Program-made: the position numbers and the translations under genes
Notes under the pieces: model-generated
The model's database searches: none
The model's input: the letters and a program-made list of their open reading frames with translations, nothing else
What the model was told of the DNA's origin: nothing
Assembly (NCBI GenBank): GCA_035647855.1
Contig: DASRMP010000057.1
Coordinates: 1-11,387, forward strand
DNA from: JAAZBW01 sp035647855
Lineage (GTDB): Bacteria; Actinomycetota; Actinomycetes; Actinomycetales; Actinomycetaceae
DNA length: 11,387 nt
Direction: 5' to 3'
In this document: positions 6,005 to 11,387 of the stretch, in pieces
Layout of the letters: the number at the start of each line of letters is the position of its first letter
Numbering within the stretch: position 1 is the stretch's first letter

Positions 6005-6958
6005 ATGCTCTGCCCCGGCTCGAAGATCGCAATCGTCAACTGCTCCGACGCCCGCTGGGAGCGAGCGCGGCCCCGGGTGGATCGCCTCGTCGAGTATCTG
6101 GAGGGTCTCGGCATCACCGCGAAGCTCTCGCCGCGCATCTTCGTCCGCTACCTCGACCCGGGTCTCACCGACGACGACGAAATCAACCCCTACGACGATC
6201 AAATCCATCCCTACGACTACGCCCACCCCGCCGCCGATGACGTCCGTGCCAGGATCCTCCAGCACTACTTCGCCGATCCGGAAATCGACGCCATATTCGA
6301 CATCTCCGGCGGCGACATCGCCAACGGCGTCCTCGCCCACCTCGACTTCGACGTCATCCGCGCCAACCCGAAGCCGTTCTTCGGGTACTCCGACCTCTCG
6401 ACCGTGGTCAACGCGCTCCACGTCGAGACCGGTGAGACCACCTACCTCTGGCAACTCCTCCATCTGGGCACGAACGAGTACGGCGACGCCCGCGAGCGCT
6501 TCGAACGCAGCATCGTGGCCGGTCCCGCCGGTCCCGCCGGTCCCGCTGCCCCCGGCGATCTTTTCGAACTCGAGGACCTCTCCTTTCTTCAGGGAGACGG
6601 GATGGAGGGCAAGCTGGTCGGCGGGAATCTGCGGGCGTTCCTGAAGCTCGCCGGCACGCGCTGGTTCCCCGACCTCGACGGCACCATCCTCGCCATCGAA
6701 TCGCTCGGCTCAACCTCCCCCCACGTCACCACCTATCTCACTCAACTCGGGCACATCGGCGCGTTCGAGCGGTGCGCCGGCCTTCTGATCGGCCAGCACA
6801 CCCGCCTCGCCCGATTCAGCGGCGATGAGGCGATCGAGCAGATCCTCGCTGACGTCGTCCCCCCACAGATCCCAATCGCCCAAACAAGCCTCTTCGGCCA
6901 CTCCCCGGACTCGCGCGCCCTGCGCATCGGCGGCCACTACTCGTTCTCGAGTTCCTGA
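6005..6958 (+). CDS. Peptidase S66 family (LD-carboxypeptidase/MccF-like), nucleophile apparently replaced
   Basis: 317 residues starting MLCPGSKIAIV, which matches the usual start of S66 proteins; the frame upstream has no match. GGAAGG abuts the ATG, closer than normal. The family cleaves LD-peptide bonds in cytoplasmic peptidoglycan recycling or, as MccF, amide bonds in microcin C. Seen are SGGDIANGVL (101-110), the characteristic IRANPKPFFGYSDLSTVVNAL (118-138), GGNL (206-209), ILAIES (228-233) and SLFGHSPDSRALRIG (295-309). Canonical GGxxSN has serine as nucleophile; here it reads GGDIAN with Ala106. The expected partners Glu232 and His299 are present, and spacings of 126 and 67 residues fit MccF-like members. 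There is no signal peptide, so it is cytoplasmic. It may be a pseudoenzyme, a binding protein, or an S66 clade using another residue. Confidence 0.88.
   Translation: MLCPGSKIAIVNCSDARWERARPRVDRLVEYLEGLGITAKLSPRIFVRYLDPGLTDDDEINPYDDQIHPYDYAHPAADDVRARILQHYFADPEIDAIFDISGGDIANGVLAHLDFDVIRANPKPFFGYSDLSTVVNALHVETGETTYLWQLLHLGTNEYGDARERFERSIVAGPAGPAGPAAPGDLFELEDLSFLQGDGMEGKLVGGNLRAFLKLAGTRWFPDLDGTILAIESLGSTSPHVTTYLTQLGHIGAFERCAGLLIGQHTRLARFSGDEAIEQILADVVPPQIPIAQTSLFGHSPDSRALRIGGHYSFSSS
6521..6547 (+). repeat. 9-bp tandem repeat (Gly-Pro-Ala x3) in the S66 gene
   Basis: GGTCCCGCC occurs at 6521-6529 and 6530-6538, then GGTCCCGCT at 6539-6547. It encodes GPAGPAGPA in the linker (residues 173-181) between the two domains of the S66 protein. 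Confidence 0.85.
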
Positions 6959-6993
6959 GTCACGGACCGCGGCGTGTCCGCCCCGGCGCCCGA

Positions 6994-7078
6994 GGGCGCA
7001 CGATCGTCACAAGAGGGCGCACAAGAGTCACCATGGCGGAGTGACGTCACTGCGCCATGGTGACGATCGTGCGCCCTC
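6994..7078 (+). repeat. Intergenic repeat/palindrome element, locus 2
   Basis: The 17-bp unit GGGCGCACGATCGTCAC is perfect at 6994-7010, decayed at 7015-7031 (CAAGAG instead of CGATCG) and perfect inverted at 7060-7076. Positions 7013-7078 form a 66-bp palindrome with four mismatched pairs, centred on the same GTGACGTCAC (7041-7050) as at 1529-1588. Unit spacing is 21 bp between the direct copies, and 63 bp from the perfect direct copy to the inverted copy (CGATCG centres). As at locus 1, it lies shortly after a stop codon. It may act as a bidirectional transcript end, a binding site or a dispersed repeat. Confidence 0.88.
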
Positions 7079-7158
7079 CCGCTGAATCTCGGCCGCACCG
7101 TGCCGAAGAGAGATGCGCCGCACCCGGGACCAGACCACCCACGCCTCAGGTCACCGGG

Positions 7159-7174
7159 CGATAACGCTTCATCG
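7159..7174 (+). promoter_or_regulatory. Imperfect 16-bp palindrome, candidate operator
   Basis: CGATAACGCTTCATCG matches its own reverse complement at 12 of 16 positions. It lies about 100 bases before the binding-protein gene, a plausible place for a LacI-type sugar repressor site. No regulator gene is visible in the window. Low confidence. Confidence 0.3.
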
Positions 7175-7193
7175 CCTGATCTATCGCGCGACC

Positions 7194-7209
7194 TGTGACG
7201 CAGATAACA
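7194..7209 (+). promoter_or_regulatory. CRP/GlxR-like site upstream of the transporter
   Basis: TGTGA at 7194-7198 and TAACA at 7205-7209 are separated by six bases. This is one mismatch from the CRP-family consensus TGTGA-N6-TCACA that GlxR/CRP proteins bind in actinobacteria. It lies 67 bases before the start codon of a sugar importer, where cAMP-type control would make sense. The match is seen; binding is inferred. Confidence 0.35.
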
Positions 7210-7262
7210 TATGCGGCACACCTTCGTCGCAGACTGCACAAAAGGTCTGACGTAATCGTTTC

Positions 7263-7269
7263 AAGGAGG
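7263..7269 (+). promoter_or_regulatory. Ribosome binding site deciding the binding-protein start
   Basis: AAGGAGG lies seven bases before the ATG at 7277. Another ATG at 7272 is in a different frame and only two bases from the site, so 7277 is the start. Confidence 0.8.
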
Positions 7270-7276
7270 AAATGGC

Positions 7277-8386
7277 ATGAGGAGAAAGCGCGGCGCTGCG
7301 ATGGGCGTTCTCGCAATCGCAGCTCTCGTACTTACCGCGTGTGGCACCGCCGACGACAACGGCGCCGATGACACCGCCGCGCCCGATGCGGGCACAGAGA
7401 CCACGGACGCCGCCGAGCCGACGGAAGGCCCGTTCACGATCGGCGTGAGCAACGGATTCGTCGGCTCGGAGTACCGCACCCAAATGATCACCGACATCGA
7501 GGCGGCCGCAACGCCCTACCAGGAGGACGGCGTGCTCGAGCCCCTGGTCCTCGAAAATGCCGACACGGACGTCAACGGCCAGATCCAGCAGGTACGCAAC
7601 CTGATCAATGCCGGCGTCGACGCGATCATCATCAACCCCAACTCCGGCACCGCGCTCGATGCAGTCTTCGCAGAGGCGGCCGACCAGGGCATCCTCGTGT
7701 TCGCCATTGACCAGGCGGTCGAGACGGAGTCGGTCTTCAACGTCGGTATCGATCAGGGACTCTGGGCCGCGACGTCAGCCGAGTGGGTTGCGGAGCAGGT
7801 GGGCGAGGGCGGCAACGTCGTCGTCGTCAACGGGATCTCGGGACACCCCGCCAACGAGGCGCGGTGGGGCGCGGCCGAGGCGGCCTTCGAGGAGTCGGGC
7901 GTGAACGTGCTCACGACCGTCGACGGCGGGTGGGACCAGACCACCGGCCAGCAGCAGATGACCACGCTGCTGTCCACGTACCCCGAGATCGACGGCGTGT
8001 GGACCCAGGACGGCATGGCCCAGGGCATCCTCCAGGCACTCATCGCGGCCGAGAGGCAGGACGAGATCGTGATGTCGGGCGAGGCGCGCGGCGGCTTCAT
8101 GCGGCTCTGGAGCGAGCAGGGCGAAGACTTCCAGACGATCGCAGTGGTGAACCCTCCGGGCACCGGCGCGACCGCTCTCCACTTCGCGATGTACATGCTC
8201 CAGGGCGCAACGATCAACGAAGACGTGCTGGTGGATGGCCACAACGTCGTGCTCGAACTCGAGCCCCCGATCACGAACGAGAACTTCGAGGAGATCTGGG
8301 CGGAGCACTCGGACAAGGGCGACGGTTACGTGCTCGACGCGGTCCTGACGCGCGAAGAAGTCGCGCAGATGGTGACGATGCCGTGA
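7277..8386 (+). CDS. Sugar ABC transporter substrate-binding lipoprotein (periplasmic-binding-protein type 1, RbsB-like)
   Basis: 369 residues. MRRKR plus a hydrophobic stretch ends in the lipobox LTAC (19-22), so Cys22 should be lipidated and the protein anchored outside the membrane. An Asp/Thr/Pro-rich linker (about 23-50) follows, then two Rossmann-like lobes beginning TIGVSNGFVGSEYRTQM (54-70), with the family pattern QVRNLINAGVDAIIINPNS (105-123). This fits the Peripla_BP_4 family for ribose, galactose, fructose and similar ligands. The ligand cannot be named. It is the first gene of the importer, with a strong ribosome site and candidate CRP-like and palindromic sites upstream. A strong stem-loop lies between it and the ATPase gene, as is common where binding protein is made in excess. 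Confidence 0.93.
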   Translation: MRRKRGAAMGVLAIAALVLTACGTADDNGADDTAAPDAGTETTDAAEPTEGPFTIGVSNGFVGSEYRTQMITDIEAAATPYQEDGVLEPLVLENADTDVNGQIQQVRNLINAGVDAIIINPNSGTALDAVFAEAADQGILVFAIDQAVETESVFNVGIDQGLWAATSAEWVAEQVGEGGNVVVVNGISGHPANEARWGAAEAAFEESGVNVLTTVDGGWDQTTGQQQMTTLLSTYPEIDGVWTQDGMAQGILQALIAAERQDEIVMSGEARGGFMRLWSEQGEDFQTIAVVNPPGTGATALHFAMYMLQGATINEDVLVDGHNVVLELEPPITNENFEEIWAEHSDKGDGYVLDAVLTREEVAQMVTMP

Positions 8387-8388
8387 TT

Positions 8389-8424
8389 CCTGCGGGGCAC
8401 GTGGGACTCCTGCGGGGCGCGTGG
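8389..8424 (+). repeat. 16-bp direct repeat, 20-bp period, after the binding-protein gene
   Basis: CCTGCGGGGCACGTGG (8389-8404) and CCTGCGGGGCGCGTGG (8409-8424) differ at one base and begin two bases after the stop codon. They may be a small duplication or paired sites. Confidence 0.7.
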
Positions 8425-8517
8425 CCCGCTACCCCACGACCCGCAACATTCCCCGTATCACTTCTCAGTGTTCGCGGTCGGCGGGGGCGCCGCCCGCAGC
8501 AACACACAACCCCGTTC

Positions 8518-8546
8518 TCTCGGGCGGCGTGGAAGGCCGCCCGAGA
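8518..8546 (+). terminator. Strong stem-loop between binding-protein and ATPase genes
   Basis: TCTCGGGCGGC (8518-8528) pairs perfectly with GCCGCCCGAGA (8536-8546) around a seven-base loop. There is no T-run after it and the operon continues 50 bases later. It is better read as a leaky terminator or an mRNA-protecting hairpin that keeps the binding-protein message more abundant than the ATPase/permease part. Confidence 0.65.
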
Positions 8547-8596
8547 AACGTCTTAACACGTCCGAAACACGAGACACGAAACACGGAGGACGCCGC

Positions 8597-10117
8597 GTGC
8601 CCCTGATCGAGGTCCGCGACGCCGTCAAGACCTATGGCGGCGTCACGGCGCTGAGTGGTGCCCATCTGGAGGCCGAGGCGGGTGAGGTGCACGGACTGCT
8701 GGGCCCGAATGGGTCCGGGAAGTCCACGCTGAACAAGATCCTTGCCGGCTCGGTCCGCCCGGACTTCGGCACCCTCCGGATCGACGGCCGCCAGGTGACG
8801 ATCAGCTCACCGAAGGACTCCGCGCGGCTCGAGATCGGTGCCGTCTATCAGCAACTCACCGTAATCCCCACTCTGAACGTGGAACAGAACCTGCTGCTCG
8901 GCCACGAGCCCGGACGGCTCGGCGTCCTCCACATGAAAGAGGGCCGGCGCCTCGCGGGCGAAATGCTGGAACGGCTGCGCCCGGCACTCGGGCCTGCCGT
9001 TGAGCTGCGGACGCCGCTGAGCGAGCTCTCCTCCGGGCAGCAGCAACTGATTGAGGTCGGGAAGGTGCTGCTCCGCCGGCCGCGCATCCTCATCCTCGAC
9101 GAGGCCACCTCCTCCCTGCACCGCACCCAGGTCGAGTTGCTGTTCGAACTCGTGCGGGAGCAGCGCGAGGCCGGCGTCTGCATCCTGTTCGTCTCCCACC
9201 GCCTCGACGAGGTCTTCCAGATCTGCGACCGCGCGACCGTCCTGCGCGCCGGGCGCGCCGTGGGCACCGTGACGATGGCCGCGACGAGCCCGGACGAGTT
9301 GGTCGGGCTGATGGTCGGGGAGGCGATCGCGTCGGAGGTCCGCCCGTCGTCGGTGGCCACCGACGACGTCGTCGTGAACGTGAAGGGGTTGACCGGGCAC
9401 CGGCTGCGCGGGGTGGACCTGACTGCGCGCGCGGGCGAGATCATCGGGCTCGGCGGACTGCAGGGGCAGGGGCAGTCGGAATTGCTGATGACGCTGTTCG
9501 GGGCGCTGGCGCGTACGGGTGGAACCGTCTCGATCAAGGGCCGGGAGCTCGGCGCATACACGGCGGCGCGGGCGGCGCGGCGCGGGCTGGCGCTCGTGCC
9601 CGGCAATCGCGAGACGCAAGGGCTGTTCGCGCTGCGGCCGATTCAGGAGAACTTGTCGATCGTTTCGCTGTGGCGGCGGGTGATCGCGGGCTTCGTGCTG
9701 TCCATGCGGCGGGAGAAGGCGGCCGGGCAGAAGGCGGTGGACCAGTTGGCGATTCAGATCGGTTCGCTGATGGATCCGATTTCCTCGCTCTCGGGCGGGA
9801 ATGCGCAGAAGGTGATCATCGCGAAGTGGCTGCTGAACGCGCCTGACGTGGTGCTGCTCGATGATCCGACGAAGGGCGTCGACGTCGGATCCAAAGCGGA
9901 GAGCTACCAGATCATTCGCGACCTGGCCGCATCGGGGCGGACGATTCTGTTCAATTCGTCGGAGGACCGGGAGCTGGCACAGTTGAGCGACCGGGTCTTG
10001 GTGATGTACGAGGGACGCGTGGTCGCGGAGCTCGCCGGTGCGGAGATCACGGAGGAGAACCTGGTTGCCTCGGCGCTGCTGCTCTCGGCGCAGGCCGATC
10101 AGGAGGTGCCCGAATGA
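8597..10117 (+). CDS. Sugar ABC transporter ATP-binding protein, two NBDs (RbsA/MglA-like)
   Basis: Cytoplasmic ATPase of a CUT2-type importer, 506 residues, the usual length for the double-domain form. NBD1 has Walker A GPNGSGKST (36-44), signature LSSGQQQ (144-150), Walker B ILILDEA (164-170) and H201. NBD2 has a degenerate Walker A without lysine (GLGGLQGQGQSEL, 284-296), signature LSGGNAQK (398-405) and Walker B LLDDPTKGVDVGSK (420-433). The degenerate Walker A is normal for this family's second half; Asp423 stands where glutamate is usual. The start is GTG at 8597 with GGAGGA at 8585-8590 and six bases of spacing; the frame further upstream is non-coding. The stop overlaps the permease start (ATGA). 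Confidence 0.95.
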   Translation: MPLIEVRDAVKTYGGVTALSGAHLEAEAGEVHGLLGPNGSGKSTLNKILAGSVRPDFGTLRIDGRQVTISSPKDSARLEIGAVYQQLTVIPTLNVEQNLLLGHEPGRLGVLHMKEGRRLAGEMLERLRPALGPAVELRTPLSELSSGQQQLIEVGKVLLRRPRILILDEATSSLHRTQVELLFELVREQREAGVCILFVSHRLDEVFQICDRATVLRAGRAVGTVTMAATSPDELVGLMVGEAIASEVRPSSVATDDVVVNVKGLTGHRLRGVDLTARAGEIIGLGGLQGQGQSELLMTLFGALARTGGTVSIKGRELGAYTAARAARRGLALVPGNRETQGLFALRPIQENLSIVSLWRRVIAGFVLSMRREKAAGQKAVDQLAIQIGSLMDPISSLSGGNAQKVIIAKWLLNAPDVVLLDDPTKGVDVGSKAESYQIIRDLAASGRTILFNSSEDRELAQLSDRVLVMYEGRVVAELAGAEITEENLVASALLLSAQADQEVPE

Positions 10118-11106
10118 GCGCCCCGGCCACCGAGACCGCGACCGGCAGCGCGTCCGGGCGCTCCTTACTGCAGCACATGTGGTCCACGCACCTGCCGACC
10201 ATCACTCCCTGGCTCCTGCTGCTCGTCGCGCTCGCCGCCTCCGCGTATCTTCGCGGCAACTTCTTCACCCAGTACTCGATCTCCTCGACCTTCGCCACGT
10301 TCGTCCCGCTTGTACTCGTGGCGGCCGGCCAGGCGATCGTCATCATCGGCGGCGGGCTGGACCTCTCAATCGGCGCGATCGCGGCGCTCGCCTCGGTCAC
10401 CACGATCACCGTGATGCAGGGCGAGGACAGCCGCATCTTCCTCGGGGTCCTGGTGGCGCTCGGGACCGGCATCGCCTGCGGCGCGCTCAACGGCCTCATC
10501 GTGGCGGGACTCCGGCTCCAGCCCATCATCACCACGTTCGCCACCGCCTCGGTGTTCTCTGGTATCACGCTGTGGGTCCTGCCCCGGCCCGGCGGGCGCG
10601 TGCCGAGCGGGATCACCAGCACGTTCCGACTCACCGCGGCCGGGATTCCGGTCACGGTGCTCATCGTGGTGCTGGTGGCGCTGACCTGGCTGCTGTTCCG
10701 CCGCACCCGGTTCATCCGCAACCTCTACGCCATGGGCGGCGACCCCGCTGCTGCGTACGCCTCGCTGGTACCCGTACGCGCCACGCAGGCCGGCTCCTAC
10801 ATCGTGGCGGGCGCCTCCGCCGGTCTCGCCGGTCTCGGCATCCTCGCCAACTCGGGCTCCGGCGATCCGTTCATCGGCGGCACGATGGCGTTGGACTCGG
10901 TGGCCGGCGTGGTGATCGGGGGCATCGCGCTGCGCGGCGGGATCGGCACGCCGGTGGGCGCGATCGTGGGCGCGATGGTGCTCTCGCTGGTCACGTCGAT
11001 CCTGTTCTTCGCGGGGGTGCCGTCCACGTTCCGGCCACTTGCACAGGGACTTGTGGTCATCGCCGCCCTCGCGCTCTCGGCGCTGAGCGACCGGAGGAAG
11101 ACATGA
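10114..11106 (+). CDS. Sugar ABC transporter permease (BPD_transp_2, RbsC-like), first of two
   Basis: Integral membrane subunit of 330 residues with about eight to ten hydrophobic segments. Family motifs are GGLDLSIGA (80-88), NGLIVAGLRLQPIITTFAT (126-144), an EAA-like cytoplasmic loop around NLYAMGGDPAAAYAS (203-217) and DSVAGVVIGGIALRGGIG (261-278). It overlaps the ATPase stop by four bases (ATGA), with AGGAGG at 10101-10106, and its own stop overlaps the next permease in the same way, so ATPase and both permeases are translationally coupled. It should pair with the second permease to form a heterodimeric channel. Confidence 0.95.
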   Translation: MSAPATETATGSASGRSLLQHMWSTHLPTITPWLLLLVALAASAYLRGNFFTQYSISSTFATFVPLVLVAAGQAIVIIGGGLDLSIGAIAALASVTTITVMQGEDSRIFLGVLVALGTGIACGALNGLIVAGLRLQPIITTFATASVFSGITLWVLPRPGGRVPSGITSTFRLTAAGIPVTVLIVVLVALTWLLFRRTRFIRNLYAMGGDPAAAYASLVPVRATQAGSYIVAGASAGLAGLGILANSGSGDPFIGGTMALDSVAGVVIGGIALRGGIGTPVGAIVGAMVLSLVTSILFFAGVPSTFRPLAQGLVVIAALALSALSDRRKT

Positions 11107-11387
11107 GCGCGCAGTCACCGCCCCGGGGCCCGCAACCACCGCAGGGCCCGCAACCACGGTCCCGGGGCCCGCAACCACCGCAGGGCCTGCAGCCCGCGCA
11201 ACCTCCCACCTCCGAGCTGCAGAATCGCCCGGTGCGCCCCGTCAGCCTGCCGCCCTGGCTGAAGTCCCCCCTCCTCATCGCGGCGGTCCTCGTGGTGGTG
11301 CTGATCGTCATCGGCGAACTCGTCTCGCCGGGATTTGGCTCCTACAACCAAATCGTGGCGATGCTGCGAATCGCATCTTTCCTGGGG
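11103..11387 (+). CDS. Second sugar ABC transporter permease, cut by the window end
   Basis: The ATG at 11103 overlaps the previous stop (ATGA), and GGAGGA at 11093-11098 provides a ribosome site. The frame is open for 95 codons to the window edge. Residues 1-50 are a Pro/Gln/Gly-rich cytoplasmic tail with repeated GPQPPQG. A membrane segment follows (about 55-74), then SPGFGSYNQIVAMLR, which matches the region after the first helix of RbsC-type permeases. The order SBP-ATPase-permease-permease is that of YtfQRT-YjfF (galactofuranose) and FruEKFG (fructose). Confidence 0.85.
   Translation, partial: MSAQSPPRGPQPPQGPQPRSRGPQPPQGLQPAQPPTSELQNRPVRPVSLPPWLKSPLLIAAVLVVVLIVIGELVSPGFGSYNQIVAMLRIASFLG
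11122..11187 (+). repeat. 27-bp direct repeat with 39-bp period in the second permease's N-terminal tail
   Basis: A 27-bp sequence at 11122-11148 recurs exactly at 11161-11187. The shift of 39 bp is thirteen codons, so the repeat stays in frame and encodes the core RGPQPPQG twice, with a partial GPQP copy in between. Confidence 0.85.

Noticed and set aside
7783..8556. Long Arg-rich + strand frame over the binding-protein gene
   Set aside because: It is a frame-shifted shadow with Arg/Gly-rich composition and no motif; the binding-protein frame is clearly the coding one.

Overview
This window looks like high-GC actinobacterial chromosome, probably an actinomycete of the Micrococcales/Actinomycetales type. 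The grounds are GC-rich third codon positions throughout, GTG starts with strong AGGAG sites, an actinobacterial MurJ/pseudokinase-type extracellular domain next to trxB-trxA, and a sigma-R-type promoter in front of trxB. No rRNA, tRNA, transposase or CRISPR array was found. Every supported gene lies on the + strand.

Layout. (1) 2-1390 is the 3' part of a membrane protein whose start lies outside the window. It has an acidic repeat linker, one membrane segment and an extracellular discoidin-like domain, the usual neighbour of trxB in actinobacteria. (2) 1391-1904 is non-coding. It holds a dense array of a 17-bp repeat, a 40-bp perfect palindrome, and a GGAAT-N18-GTT promoter. (3) 1905-3327 is the thioredoxin system, trxB then trxA; trxA carries WCPPC instead of WCGPC. 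(4) 3488-5892 is a coupled pair: a fold-type-I PLP aminotransferase and a D-Ala-D-Ala-ligase-like ATP-grasp enzyme. (5) 6005-6958 is an S66 (LD-carboxypeptidase/MccF-like) protein that appears to have alanine in place of the serine nucleophile. (6) 6959-7276 is non-coding: a second copy of the repeat/palindrome element, then candidate regulatory sites. (7) 7277-11387 is a CUT2-type sugar importer operon: lipoprotein binding protein, double ATPase, permease, and a second permease cut by the window end.

Working together: TrxB and TrxA form the NADPH-driven disulfide-reducing couple, probably induced by thiol stress through sigma-R. The aminotransferase, ligase and S66 protein could be a small amino-acid/dipeptide or peptidoglycan-stem module; that is inference. 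The four transporter genes should form one importer (order SBP-ATPase-permease-permease, as in YtfQRT-YjfF or FruEKFG) with unknown substrate.

The most unusual material is the intergenic repeat family. Identical 17-bp units recur at spacings of 21, 31, 42 and 63 bp, close to whole helical turns. They surround a palindrome that has a compensatory base-pair change between the two loci. This points to a structured or protein-binding element rather than random sequence. Short in-frame tandem repeats also recur in at least five of the proteins.
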